NCBI GenBank assembly: GCA_913775095.1
Contig: CAJYIW010000019.1
Coordinates: 310,001 to 374,000, forward strand
Length of the DNA: 64,000 nt
Source of the DNA: an uncultured Siphonobacter sp.
GTDB taxonomy: Bacteria > Bacteroidota > Bacteroidia > Cytophagales > Spirosomataceae
Reading direction: 5' to 3'
Shown in pieces: positions 52,601 to 59,979 of this stretch. Position 1 is the stretch's first letter; the number at the start of each line of letters is the position of its first letter. Under the pieces are notes generated by a model. That model worked only from the letters and a program-made list of their open reading frames with translations, did no database searches and was not told the DNA's origin. The position numbers and the translations under genes are program-made.

Positions 52601-52866
52601 TTACCGTGCAGGAAATGAAGCTGGGTAAGCTGGTAGGGCAGCCCGTACCGGGCACCTGTACCTTTGCCGGTTGGGAATCTTTACAGGATAACAGTATTCG
52701 CTGGGGCGTACCTCCGCTGGGCGTAAAAGCCATGAACGGTAAATACCTCGAAAACTGGCAAACCGAGCCCGACATCAAAGTCTGGAACGACTACGAGCAG
52801 GTGAGTAAAGGGAAAGATCAGCAGCTGGAGAAGGCGGTGGAGGTGTTGTTGGGTGAGGTGAAGTAA
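49639..52866 (+). CDS. Tricorn-like S41-family peptidase, exported
   Basis: A GTG start at 49639 opens a signal peptide (KKLFSTLLLSSLALMAQAQ). Two beta-propellers of TolB/PD40 repeats follow (repeated 'SPDGK.I.F.S.R.G' units such as WSRDGKSIAFASDRYGNFDVFV), to about residue 690. A Lys/Asp-rich low-complexity hinge lies near 560-600. A core helical domain, a PDZ domain (GTGVKIDEVIANGPLAKASLNVKAGMIIEAIDGETI, ~790-860) and the S41 domain follow. The latter has YVHIPGMNDGAYR, VIDTRFNGGGDLVADL and the catalytic Ser in NEANYSDGHCYAF. It degrades peptides in the periplasm. Length (1075 aa) is typical of bacterial tricorn homologues. Confidence 0.92.
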   Translation: MKKLFSTLLLSSLALMAQAQQTPSWLRYPSISPDGKTIVFTYKGDLWKVASTGGVATPLTSHEAHDFMPVWSRDGKSIAFASDRYGNFDVFVMSLDGGEPRRITSHSAAEYPYDFTPDGRKVIFGSARLDLASNRQFPTGSQPELYQVSTQGGRVEQIFTTPAEDVKFNRDGSKLVYHDKKGGENAWRKHHVSSITRDVWVYDAKAGKHTRVTSFAGEDRNPIFADGDKSLVYLSEGNGSFNVYKLSLDHPSQPQALTSFKKHPVRFLSQAQNGTLSFSYDGDLYTMAPGGKPQKLSISIASDSRSNNEKVMPVSGGIRGMAVSPSGKEVAFLFRGEVFVSSLEGGITKRITNTPEQETDVSFSPDGKSLLYASERGNSWKIYETRIVRKEEPYFYASTLIKETPIIENTRENYEPEYSPDGKEIAFIENRMTLKVYNIASKQTRSILTDKELFSMRDNDQYFQWSPDSKWFLFDYAMPGIAAGEVGIVEASGKGKVRNLTESGFQDYRAKWIMDGKAMLWFSNRDGLRAAAMSGGSTSDVYALFFTQDAFEKFKLSKQEAALQKEIDEKNAKADTTNKKKDAKVAKKDSVKNVLIEWEGLSDRKAKLTLHSSSLADALISKDGETLYYLARFEKGFNLWSTNLRTKETKMLVPLNSGGGSMVWDKDQKNIFLNTDGRLVKIDPASAKQEGINVGGEMLLDTKAERLFMFEHVWRRTKETFYTGGYHGINWDSYKPDYEKYLPHISNNYEFSEMLSELLGELNVSHSGSSYGSFNANADQTASLGIFYDPNFTGTGVKIDEVIANGPLAKASLNVKAGMIIEAIDGETITPERDLPYYLNRKAGKNTLLTILDGKERREIIVKPVSAGEESGLLYRRWVKRNQDEVERLSKGQLGYVHIPGMNDGAYRMTYEEVMGKFADKKAIVIDTRFNGGGDLVADLAMFLSGKKFLDYTTDTRSNGYEPNFRWTKPSISLANEANYSDGHCYAFTVQEMKLGKLVGQPVPGTCTFAGWESLQDNSIRWGVPPLGVKAMNGKYLENWQTEPDIKVWNDYEQVSKGKDQQLEKAVEVLLGEVK

Positions 52867-52886
52867 GTTATCTAAATATAGTAAGC

Positions 52887-52917
52887 CCCGGTTCTCTGGA
52901 AAGAGAACCGGGTTTCT
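52887..52917 (+). terminator. Intrinsic terminator after the tricorn-like peptidase gene
   Basis: CCCGGTTCTCT (52887-52897) and AGAGAACCGGG (52902-52912) form an 11-bp stem with a GGAA loop, followed by TTTCTGTTT. Confidence 0.85.
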
Positions 52918-53012
52918 GTTTATAAATAAAGATTCATTTTTTTGATAACCTTTCAGGGAAAGTGTTATAAATTGATAACGATGTACTCATATTAGTCAAG
53001 AAACGCTATAAT

Positions 53013-53145
53013 GGTTCTAAGAGTGAAGCTCACAGAGATTGACTTGAAGCTTCTGATAAAAGGTAGTTTTTCAATGCTGTCAGTCATAGGCTAACATTTA
53101 TCTACCGTTCAGAGTGACGCCTTTCAATCTTAACATTTAGAAACA
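53013..53145. repeat. Diverged copy D of the 135-bp inverted-repeat family
   Basis: Same order of blocks as the copies at 55392 and 56193: GTTCTAAGAGTGAAGCTCACAG, CTTCTGATAAAAGG, CTGTCAGTC, CATTTATCTACCGTTC, AGAGTGACG. Many substitutions have broken the terminal symmetry. It stands upstream of the AT-rich ATPase gene, in the spacer 52918-53383, which otherwise holds only AT-rich promoter-like sequence. Confidence 0.7.
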
Positions 53146-53383
53146 TAATGGACTAGAGGCTAGCTACAATTAAAATTGATTAGTACTTAATTTGCTGGAA
53201 TAGTGGGTTGATTTAAATAAAAGGTAATACTATATAAACAAAATGAATAGCAAAAATAAAAACATACTATCTTTATAGTATGTATAGGTAAGTCGCTTTA
53301 TTATAAGGTCACATTGAGGTTTATACTTACCAAGAATTTACTTATTGCTGAAACTCATTTCATACGACTAAACCTAACTTCCT

Positions 53384-55384
53384 ATGAACAATACTAATAA
53401 AACTTACCCAGGTATTAACCAAAAAGTGTCATTGGCTCATTTCGATGAAACTGAAAAAGAAATAATTAGAAAAATATCTTCTGAATGGTATGTAACGAAT
53501 GGCGGAGGCGAGATAGTTTTGAGTACGACATCACGTTATAAATATTTTCTCGTTAAACCTACTGAAAATTACAAAGAGCTATTTAACATAGAATTAGAGA
53601 TAATTGTTATATTTAGTAATTATAGTATGTTTGAAACAAGAACACTTGATAGTGTATCGGCTGTAGAGAAAAAGTATCAATCTCTTAGATTAGAAAAATT
53701 ATGTTTTGTTTTGATTAGTAATGATAATAATATAGTACATAGAATTAATGAATTAGTAAAACAAGATCAAGAGTCGCAAATAGTGGTTCCTTTTTCATAC
53801 AGTGAACTAATAGGTAACGCGGATCCTTATTTTGTTAGGAATAGATTTAAAAACCATTTTTATTCTAGAGATTTATTTGCATTTGAATCTCCATTAAAAA
53901 AAGATTTATATTTTTTTGGAAGAAATGATTTAGTATTAAAGCTGGTAAATAGACATAGATCCAATGAAAATACTGCATTGTTTGGTCTTAGAAAAACAGG
54001 AAAAACCTCGGTAATATTTGGTATAAAAAGAGTTTTAGAAAGCTTAGGAGAATACTCAGTTTTTATTGATTGTCAAAATCCATCCTTGCATAAAAGAAAT
54101 TGGAATAATGTGCTATGGTATATATTACATGAATTAAAAAATCAGATTTATAGTGATTTGAATCTTCCTAATGAAAATTTATTTACAGAACTAAATGCAT
54201 CATTATTATTTGAAGAATATTTAAATATTACATATAAATACTTAGGTAATAAGAGTATACTTTTGATCTTTGATGAAATTGAAAATATAACCTTTAATAC
54301 TTCTCCTTCAGAACACTGGACTACAAGGTTAGATTTTATATTTCTATGGCAGTCTCTTAGAACTATTTTTCAAAAAAATAAAAATATTTTTTCGTATTGT
54401 ATAGTAGGTACTAATCCTAATGCTATTGAAACTTCACAAATACAAGGTAAACCTAATCCTATTTTTAATCAAATATATTTCGAGTATATTCCTAATTTTG
54501 ATGTTCCACAGACTAGAGAAATGGTGAGAAAACTTGGAAGGATTATGGGATTACAGTTTGATGAATCTATTTACTCAAAGCTTACGGATGATTTTGGTGG
54601 ACATCCTTTTTTGATAAGACATGTATGTAGTCTTATTAACAAAATATCTGATCAAACAAGACCTGTTAGAGTAGATAAAATGTTATATGAAAAGGCAAAA
54701 TCAAATTTTCATGAAGAAAATAGTAGCTATGTAGAAATGATATTAGGAGTATTAAAAGATTTTTACCCTTATGAATTTGATATGTTGAAATATATTGCTA
54801 TTGAAGATATGACAACTTTTAGACAGTTGGCTGAGCTTTCTTCAGAATTTACCAATCATTTGATAGGATACAAAATTATAGATAAAAGCAATAATAACTA
54901 TTATTTTAAAATTGATGCTATTAAGGATTATCTGCTAGCAAAACATAAATACGAAAAAGCTCTTGAATCTCCTCAGGAGAGATTTATAGAAATATCTGAA
55001 AGAAGAAATGATATAGAAATAAAATTGCGTAAAATTGTTAGAACTATATTGCAAGCTAATTTTGGTAAATCGGATGCGACAATAAATTATTTAAATATTT
55101 TAGGTGAACCTAGAAAGAGTAAATATTATGGAATTAGTTTTAATGAATTGTTTGATCCAAATATTTGTGAAGTATATTTTGAGGATATTAGGAAATCTAT
55201 AATTAAATACTACGAATTATTTAAAAATATTTTTGGATCAAATAAGGAAGATTTTGATTTTAAAATGAAACAGATAAATAAGTATAGATCAGATGCTCAT
55301 GCTAAAGAAATAAGTAAAGAAGAAATGGATATGTTTAGACATAGTGCAACTTTCATTCAAAATAAAATAAAAGAATTTGAGTAA
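53384..55384 (+). CDS. STAND-like P-loop ATPase with probable C-terminal HEPN domain
   Basis: A 666-residue protein in strikingly AT-rich DNA. Residues 1-160 are an uncharacterised alpha/beta domain (IELEIIVIFSNYSMFETRTLD, VVPFSYSEL). Residues 175-430 are an ATPase_2/STAND-like module: FFGRNDLV, Walker A GLRKTGKTS (201-209), Walker B SILLIFDEIE (291-300), sensor CIVGTNP (339-345), GGHPFLIRHVC (405-415). A winged-helix-like part follows. Residues ~545-666 look like a Swt1-type HEPN domain: helices with LRKIVRTILQANFG and VYFEDIRKSIIKYYELFKNIF, then the putative catalytic NKYRSDAHA (Arg635...His639). HEPN domains are often RNases. I infer a sensor-ATPase-effector, possibly an abortive-infection protein; no partner gene is seen. 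Confidence 0.75.
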   Translation: MNNTNKTYPGINQKVSLAHFDETEKEIIRKISSEWYVTNGGGEIVLSTTSRYKYFLVKPTENYKELFNIELEIIVIFSNYSMFETRTLDSVSAVEKKYQSLRLEKLCFVLISNDNNIVHRINELVKQDQESQIVVPFSYSELIGNADPYFVRNRFKNHFYSRDLFAFESPLKKDLYFFGRNDLVLKLVNRHRSNENTALFGLRKTGKTSVIFGIKRVLESLGEYSVFIDCQNPSLHKRNWNNVLWYILHELKNQIYSDLNLPNENLFTELNASLLFEEYLNITYKYLGNKSILLIFDEIENITFNTSPSEHWTTRLDFIFLWQSLRTIFQKNKNIFSYCIVGTNPNAIETSQIQGKPNPIFNQIYFEYIPNFDVPQTREMVRKLGRIMGLQFDESIYSKLTDDFGGHPFLIRHVCSLINKISDQTRPVRVDKMLYEKAKSNFHEENSSYVEMILGVLKDFYPYEFDMLKYIAIEDMTTFRQLAELSSEFTNHLIGYKIIDKSNNNYYFKIDAIKDYLLAKHKYEKALESPQERFIEISERRNDIEIKLRKIVRTILQANFGKSDATINYLNILGEPRKSKYYGISFNELFDPNICEVYFEDIRKSIIKYYELFKNIFGSNKEDFDFKMKQINKYRSDAHAKEISKEEMDMFRHSATFIQNKIKEFE

Positions 55385-55391
55385 GCCCCTC

Positions 55392-55527
55392 CCTGTTCCA
55401 AGTGTTAAGCTCACAGAGCGACACTTGGAACTTCTGATAGAAGGCAGTTTGTAACTGCTGTCAGTCGCAGACTGACATTCATCTATCGTTCCGAGTGATG
55501 CTCTGCGAGCTTAACACTCGGAACAGG
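55392..55527. repeat. Copy A of a 136-bp terminally inverted repeat, left of the RAYT gene
   Basis: The ends are 28-base inverted repeats: 55392-55419 begins CCTGTTCCAAGTGTTAAGC, and 55500-55527 is its complement with 26 of 28 bases paired. Inside are two smaller hairpins (AAGGCAGTT-tgt-AACTGC and TCAGTC-gcaGACTGA). A sub-terminal alternative pairing, GTTCCAAGTGT with ACACTTGGAAC, would form a local stem. A and C also share the preceding GCCC(C)TCC. It lies 43 bases upstream of the transposase gene and 7 bases after the ATPase stop. Confidence 0.9.
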
Positions 55528-55570
55528 TTTTAACAGGTTTCTTAAAATGATTGAATGGTAGGAAATAGTT

Positions 55571-56173
55571 ATGGTTTCTGATTTAGGTTGCGAAATATAC
55601 CAACCTGCAAACACCATGGGCTTTGCTTACGCAATTCGAAATCCTCAGGCCGTATACTTTATTACGTTTGCTGTTGTGGAATGGGTCGACGTTTTTACCA
55701 GACCTCGTTACGTTGACATTTTATTGAATAGCATTCGCTATTGTCAACGGGAAAAAGGATTACAGGTGCACGCCTGGGTTATCATGTCTAATCACGTGCA
55801 TCTGATTATTTCTGCCAAATACCCGAAGCCAGATTTATCAGATATTATTCGCGATTTGAAAAAATTTACCTCCAAACAGATCGTATCTGCTATTAATGAC
55901 CAGCAGGAGTTTGAAAGCAGAAACCGCTGGATGAACTGGATTTTTCAATCCAATGGCCAGCGTAACTCGAATAATAAATTTATACAGTTCTGGCAACAGG
56001 ATAATCATCCAGTTGAATTGGATTCACGTTCGAAGCTAACCAGCAGGTTAAGTTATTTGCATCTAAATCCTGTTCGGGCGGGATATGTGAATGAACCCTG
56101 GCACTATAACTATTCTTCTGCCTGTGATTATATGGCGAATCAGAAAGGATTATTAGAAGTTACCTTTCTATGA
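55571..56173 (+). CDS. REP-associated tyrosine transposase (RAYT), Y1/HUH family
   Basis: A 200-residue protein with the Y1-transposase/RAYT layout: strand YFITFAVVEWVDVFTRPRYVDIL, then HAWVIMSNHVHLII with the metal-binding His75-x-His77 (HUH motif). The helix LSDIIRDLKKFTSKQIV is followed by the Tyr helix LSYLHLNPVRAGYV (putative nucleophile Tyr162) and the family ending WHYNYSSACDYM. Such enzymes cut and rejoin single-stranded DNA at palindromic repeats. It is flanked on both sides by copies of the 135-bp inverted repeat (gaps of 43 and 19 bases), its obvious substrate. All key residues are present, so it may be active. Confidence 0.93.
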   Translation: MVSDLGCEIYQPANTMGFAYAIRNPQAVYFITFAVVEWVDVFTRPRYVDILLNSIRYCQREKGLQVHAWVIMSNHVHLIISAKYPKPDLSDIIRDLKKFTSKQIVSAINDQQEFESRNRWMNWIFQSNGQRNSNNKFIQFWQQDNHPVELDSRSKLTSRLSYLHLNPVRAGYVNEPWHYNYSSACDYMANQKGLLEVTFL

Positions 56174-56192
56174 CTTAGTAAGGATTATACCT

Positions 56193-56327
56193 CTGTTCCA
56201 GGTGTTAAGCTCGCAGAGCGACACTTGGAACTTTTGATTAAAGGCAATTTGTAACTGCCCTCAGTCGCAGACTGACTTTTATCTGTCGTTCCGAGTGATG
56301 CCTTGCAGGCGTAACACCCGGAACAGG
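56193..56327. repeat. Copy B of the inverted repeat, right of the RAYT gene
   Basis: Same orientation and block order as copy A: CTGTTCCAGGTGTTAAGC at the left, AACACCCGGAACAGG at the right, with TTTGTAACTGCC and TCAGTCGCAGACTGAC in the middle. Most of its terminal changes keep symmetry (AGGTGT pairs with ACACCC), suggesting selection on the fold. It begins 19 bases after the transposase stop. Confidence 0.9.
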
Positions 56328-56396
56328 TTTCTGGAATTGCAGTAATAGTGAACTAATTATCTCATCGGAAAGGCTTAAGTAACGCATAAACCGACT

Positions 56397-56942
56397 ATGA
56401 AAAAAACAATTTACAATCCCGCACTGAAGGAAACTATTGTATTTGTGACTACCTCTGAAGAAACTTCGGGGGCTTACTCTGAACTTGAGATTTCTCTGGA
56501 GCCCGGTGGCGGTAACCCCATGCATTACCATAAAGCTTATACGGAATTGTTTACTGCTCAGGAAGGCGTCTTAGGCATGGAACTGAAGAATGGAAAGAAG
56601 ATCTATCTGAAACCGGGTGAATCGTATTTAGTAAAAAGAGGGGAAAACCACCGTTTCTTTAACCAGAACGATCATCCCATTACGTTCACTAACAAGGTAG
56701 TTCCGGGTTCCACTGGTTTGGAGAATACACTAAGAATTCTCTGCGGATTAGCTCAGGATGGACAGTATTCGAAAGCGAACATTCCCAGTAATCTATACCA
56801 CATGGGAATAGGTGCGGTGATGAGCGATATGCGGTTGACGGGTCTGGCCGGACTCCTCACTACGCCATTGGTTAAAGTTCTTGCCTATTTGGGACGTAGG
56901 AAAGGGATAGAAGCAGCGTTGGTTAAGAAGTATTGCGTTTGA
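56397..56942 (+). CDS. Cupin-domain protein
   Basis: A 181-residue protein with one conserved-barrel (cupin 2) domain. Motif 1 is PGGGNPMHYHKAYTELFTAQEG (metal His-x-His and Glu); motif 2 is PGESYLVKRGENHRFFN (His). The C-terminal ~80 residues are helical with two weakly hydrophobic stretches (MRLTGLAGLLTTPLVKVLAYLG) and a basic end, possibly membrane-associating. Cupins of this type are found in small-molecule enzymes and sensors; the substrate is unknown. It lies between repeat copies B and E. Confidence 0.85.
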   Translation: MKKTIYNPALKETIVFVTTSEETSGAYSELEISLEPGGGNPMHYHKAYTELFTAQEGVLGMELKNGKKIYLKPGESYLVKRGENHRFFNQNDHPITFTNKVVPGSTGLENTLRILCGLAQDGQYSKANIPSNLYHMGIGAVMSDMRLTGLAGLLTTPLVKVLAYLGRRKGIEAALVKKYCV

Positions 56943-56970
56943 TTTTAAGTAATGGTTTAGACTTTTCCTA

Positions 56971-57072
56971 CTTGTTCCAAAGGGTAAACTTTCGCACCGT
57001 CACCTGGAATTACCTATAAAGACAGTTACCGTCGTTGCCATACATAAACTATGGTGCATAAGCTTAAAACGG
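56971..57072. repeat. Decayed copy E of the inverted-repeat family
   Basis: CTTGTTCCAAAGGGTAAACTTTCGCAC, CACCTGGAATTACCTATAAAG, ACAGTTACCGTCG and GGTGCATAAGCTTAAAAC keep the order of the family blocks, with many substitutions and a shortened middle. It is recognisable only by comparison with A-C. Confidence 0.5.
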
Positions 57073-57107
57073 TAGTACGGAAATGTTAATTGACAATACA
57101 GAAAATT

Positions 57108-57923
57108 ATGAAATTCATTTATTATAACTTGTTATTTATACTGGTAGTACTGACAGGTTTTTCAAACGCATCGCAGCCCAACGATCCCATACCCCAACAC
57201 GAAACTTTCAAAATTCACTCTAAACACGTTGGAGAAGAGAGAACTATTAATGTATGGACTCCGGCAAATGATAAGAAAAATGCTAACTCATTGCCAGTAA
57301 TGTACATGGCAGACGGAGGAATACAGGAAGATTTTCCTCACGTGGCGAATACTTTGGCTAAACTGATACAGGAGAATAAAATAAAACCTTTAATTCTGGT
57401 AGGCATTGAAAATACTCAACGGCGAAGAGATTTGACAGGGGCTACCGAAGTAGCCAAAGACAAAGAAATTGCCCCAGTGGTTGGAGGTTCAGAAAAATTC
57501 AGGGCTTTCATCAAAGAAGAATTGTTCCCCGAAATAAATAAACGATATAGAACCACATCTGAAAAAAGCATCATTGGCGAATCTTTATCAGGACTTTTCG
57601 TTGTAGAGACCTTCTTTCTTACGCCCGATATGTTCGATAACTACATTGCGTTTGATCCTTCTCTTTGGTGGAATGATCATTATTTAGTGAAAAATTCAGA
57701 AAAATATTTAGCCCATTTTCCTAAAACTGAGAAAAGGATTTGGTTTGCAGGATCTAACACGGAAGGGATTTCAGAATATACAGATGACCTGGCAGAAATG
57801 TTCAAGAAAGAAAATCCGGTAACTATAAAATGGAATTATTCACCCGAGCCAAATGAAAAACACAATACAATTTTCAGAGCCACAAAAGAAAAGGCAATCA
57901 GTTGGACATTACATAAAAACTGA
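57108..57923 (+). CDS. Exported esterase, alpha/beta hydrolase (esterase D/Fes type)
   Basis: The ATG at 57108 begins a signal peptide (MKFIYYNLLFILVVLTGFSNA); the frame extends to a TTG at 57090, which I reject. The mature protein has SKHVGEERTINVWTPAND, VMYMADGGIQED and LILVGIENTQRRRDLT. The nucleophile elbow is IIGESLSGLFVVETF (Gly-Glu-Ser-Leu-Ser-Gly), followed by YIAFDPSLWWN and the catalytic His in NEKHNTIF. Relatives include enterochelin and carbohydrate esterases. It lies in the AT-rich, repeat-studded island, between copies E and F. Confidence 0.88.
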   Translation: MKFIYYNLLFILVVLTGFSNASQPNDPIPQHETFKIHSKHVGEERTINVWTPANDKKNANSLPVMYMADGGIQEDFPHVANTLAKLIQENKIKPLILVGIENTQRRRDLTGATEVAKDKEIAPVVGGSEKFRAFIKEELFPEINKRYRTTSEKSIIGESLSGLFVVETFFLTPDMFDNYIAFDPSLWWNDHYLVKNSEKYLAHFPKTEKRIWFAGSNTEGISEYTDDLAEMFKKENPVTIKWNYSPEPNEKHNTIFRATKEKAISWTLHKN

Positions 57924-57938
57924 ACGTACCATCTTAAC

Positions 57939-57991
57939 GGTTGCAAGTGTTAAATTCGTAGAGTATCACTCGAAAAATCCTTGATAATTCA
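57939..57991. repeat. Partial copy F (left arm only)
   Basis: GGTTGCAAGTGTTAAATTCGTAGAG then ATCACTCGAAAAATCCTTGATAA resembles the first ~50 bases of the family. It stops where the intact copy C begins, as if one copy inserted into or beside an older one. Confidence 0.5.
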
Positions 57992-57997
57992 GCCCTC

Positions 57998-58130
57998 CCT
58001 GTTCCAAGTGTTAAGCTCGCACAGCAACACTTGGGGCTTCTGATAAAGGCAGTTTGTAACTGCCGTCAGTCGCAGACTGACTTCATCTACCGTTCCGAGT
58101 GACGTTCTATGAGCTTGACACTCGCAACAG
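57998..58130. repeat. Copy C of the inverted repeat
   Basis: CCTGTTCCAAGTGTTAAGC at the left; the middle blocks TTTGTAACTGCCG and TCAGTCGCAGACTGAC are nearly identical to copies A and B; the right end is GAGCTTGACACTCGCAACAG. Same orientation as A and B. It lies ~1.8 kb downstream of the transposase, so it is a non-autonomous copy. Confidence 0.88.
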
Positions 58131-58184
58131 CCTTGGTAATTAAGTTGGAATATTTCCTGAATAGTTACAGATTTTTAATTGTCT

Positions 58185-58649
58185 ATGAAAAAGTACTTAT
58201 TCGCCATTATTGGATTACTATTCCTGCAATCATGTGGAAGTAGTAACTGCAAGGAAGATATAACATTAAAAAAGAAACTTGTATCTAAAGTATACGAAGC
58301 TAGAAAAAGTGATACTTTTTTGAATTTTGCATCAACTGTTCAATTTGAGTGGGATACTATATATATACTTCCTCCTTATACAGTTTTAGATCATTTTCAC
58401 AAATCGACAGGCTTAGATATTTCTTGCTTGAATGAGACAGGTATCCAATCTAGGGATGATATGAACTTAATTGTGTTTACAAAGAAATCTGAAATAATTT
58501 CATATGTAAATTATTCTAGAAAAGATGGCGATTTCTATATACCGAATAGTAAAAACTATATCACCCATGAGGATTCAAATTTTAATATAATTAACAATGC
58601 AATTATGTTAAAAGATAGTAGCAATAATTATATCATTTTTCATCAATAG
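58185..58649 (+). CDS. Hypothetical lipoprotein (154 aa), AT-rich
   Basis: From the ATG at 58185: MKKYLFAIIGLLFLQSCGSS, a lipoprotein signal with lipobox LQSC. The mature protein is soluble, with KEDITLKKKLVSKVYEARKSDTF, then VLDHFHKSTGLDISCLNETG and LIVFTKKSEIISYVNYSRKDGDFY. No family is recognised. Base composition is very AT-rich, like the ATPase gene at 53384, so it probably arrived with the island. Its stop codon lies within the arm of a strong terminator. Confidence 0.65.
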   Translation: MKKYLFAIIGLLFLQSCGSSNCKEDITLKKKLVSKVYEARKSDTFLNFASTVQFEWDTIYILPPYTVLDHFHKSTGLDISCLNETGIQSRDDMNLIVFTKKSEIISYVNYSRKDGDFYIPNSKNYITHEDSNFNIINNAIMLKDSSNNYIIFHQ

Positions 58650-58708
58650 AAAAGCTTATGCTACGGGTCTACTTTCAGTGATAGTAGACCCGTAGCATAA
58701 GCTTTTCT
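58648..58708 (+). terminator. Very strong hairpin terminator, 26-bp perfect stem
   Basis: The left arm (58648-58673) includes the end of the TAG stop codon. The exact complement is at 58683-58708, around a nine-base loop; the outer AGAAAAG/CTTTTCT part supplies the T-run. Confidence 0.8.
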
Positions 58709-58711
58709 GCC

Positions 58712-58744
58712 GTTGTTGGTGTTTAGCGAAGCGTCACCAACAAC
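58712..58744. repeat. Hairpin GTTGTTGGTG/CACCAACAAC
   Basis: Ten bases (58712-58721) pair exactly with 58735-58744; the 13-base loop contains GCGaaGCG. It directly follows the 26-bp terminator. Its role is unknown, and it could be a REP-like element of another family; no second copy was found in the window. Confidence 0.5.
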
Positions 58745-58808
58745 TCATGATTAACCTATATACAGCTAAATGTATCTAGTAGACATCTTTGTCATTGATA
58801 ATCACTAG

Positions 58809-58850
58809 CTGTTCCAAGTAGTTAGCTTGCAGGGCGGCACCCGGACACTG
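58809..58850. repeat. Partial copy G of the inverted-repeat family
   Basis: CTGTTCCAAGTAGTTAGCTTGCAG followed by GCGGCACCCGGACACTG corresponds to the left ~40 bases of copies A-C. The rest is absent. Confidence 0.5.
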
Positions 58851-58922
58851 TCTGGTTAATTCAACCAGTATTCGTATCTTTCTTTCCGGAAGTCTTTCAA
58901 ACGCAACATCAAACATGATCTC

Positions 58923-59288
58923 ATGAATACTTCAGCTACGCACGATCAGCGGATCGCTGCGATGACGTTCGCGTCCGTGTATCCGCATTACGTAACGAAA
59001 GTGGAAAAGAAAGGCCGTACGCAGGAAGAACTGCATCAGGCCATTGAATGGCTGACGGGATTTGATGAGCAGAAACTTCAGGAGCTGATTCGTAAAAAGG
59101 TATCCTTTGAATCCTTTTTCGAACAGGCTACCCTGAATCCCCAGGCTCATCAGATTACCGGAACCATTTGTGGTTACCGGATTCAGGACATTGAAAACCC
59201 CCTGACCCGGCAGCTTCGGTACCTGGATAAACTCGTAGACGAGCTGGCGAAAGGTCGGGCGATGGAAAAGATTTTGCGGAAAGCCTGA
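58923..59288 (+). CDS. DUF2200 family protein
   Basis: The 121-residue product is a full-length DUF2200 domain: [37 protein letters not shown], then [49 protein letters not shown]. The family is of unknown function, often near acetyltransferases or phage-like regions. Base composition returns to that of the main chromosome here, marking the right edge of the AT-rich island. Confidence 0.9.
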   Translation: MNTSATHDQRIAAMTFASVYPHYVTKVEKKGRTQEELHQAIEWLTGFDEQKLQELIRKKVSFESFFEQATLNPQAHQITGTICGYRIQDIENPLTRQLRYLDKLVDELAKGRAMEKILRKA

Positions 59289-59299
59289 GCCGGATCATC

Positions 59300-59345
59300 A
59301 TCTCTTTCAGGGATTAAGCTCGCCGGGCATCACCCGAAGCCGAGC
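59300..59345. repeat. Possible fragment H of the inverted-repeat family
   Basis: GGATTAAGCTCGCCGGGCATCACCCG keeps the AAGCTCGC...CAC pattern of the family's left arm, but little more. This is the rightmost trace of the family in the window. Confidence 0.3.
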
Positions 59346-59386
59346 CTGGTATTGCATTTATTTTCCCAAATTCCTTTCTTGTATGA

Positions 59387-59914
59387 ATGGAACTTAGAAA
59401 AGCAGACCTTCCCGAATTACCATTCATCTGGGAAATCATTCAGCAGGCCATCGAGCAGCGGCGGCAGGACGGCAGCGAGCAGTGGCAACAGGGCTATCCC
59501 AACGAGCAAACCATCGAAGAAGACATCACCAACGGCTGGGGTTATGTGCTGATCGAAAACGCTCAGGTCATCGCCTACGCCGCCATCATTGTTGGTAACG
59601 AACCTGCCTACGAGAATATTCAGGGAAAATGGTTAACCGACGGAACATACGTTGTTATTCATCGCGTGGCCACGTCGAACGCCGTGAAGGGACGGGGAGT
59701 CGCTACGCAATTGTTCCGAATGATTGAAGAACTGGCTCTCGCTCATGACGTATATAGTATCAGGGTCGATACCAACTTTGATAACGTGCCCATGCTTAAA
59801 ATTCTGGAGCGGCTGAACTATGTCTATTGTGGCGAAGTATTCTTCATTGGAGCCAATCGCATGGCTTTTGAAAAGGTGCTTACCAGTGTTCAGGCCAGAA
59901 AAGAAGACCACTAA
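59387..59914 (+). CDS. GNAT-family N-acetyltransferase
   Basis: A 175-residue acetyltransferase: MELRKADLPELPFIWEIIQQAIEQRR at the start, QVIAYAAIIVGNEPAYENI as the central strands, and VIHRVATSNAVKGRGVATQLFRMIEELA with the R/Q-x-x-G-x-G/A acetyl-CoA loop (KGRGVATQLF). IRVDTNFDNVPMLKILERLNYVYCGEVFF, the DT.F.N..M...LE..GF segment, completes the domain. The acceptor substrate is unknown. A terminator follows 30 bases on. Confidence 0.9.
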   Translation: MELRKADLPELPFIWEIIQQAIEQRRQDGSEQWQQGYPNEQTIEEDITNGWGYVLIENAQVIAYAAIIVGNEPAYENIQGKWLTDGTYVVIHRVATSNAVKGRGVATQLFRMIEELALAHDVYSIRVDTNFDNVPMLKILERLNYVYCGEVFFIGANRMAFEKVLTSVQARKEDH

Positions 59915-59942
59915 ACTTCTGTTGCCCAAAACGTTTGAATGG

Positions 59943-59972
59943 ATTCCTGCCCAAAACAGGAATTTATTTTTA
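59943..59972 (+). terminator. Intrinsic terminator after the acetyltransferase gene
   Basis: ATTCCTG (59943-59949) pairs with CAGGAAT (59957-59963), seven-base loop, then TTATTTTTAAT. Confidence 0.65.
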
Positions 59973-59979
59973 ATAAAGT

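Noticed and set aside
55571-56173. Ordinary IS200/IS605 insertion sequence
   Set aside because: The protein has the RAYT-type NPVRAGYV and YSSA ending, there is no TnpB, and the flanking units recur without the gene.
52990-59345. Repeats taken as a CRISPR array
   Set aside because: Units are ~135 bp, terminally inverted, separated by whole genes and diverged from one another. There are no short regular spacers and no cas genes.
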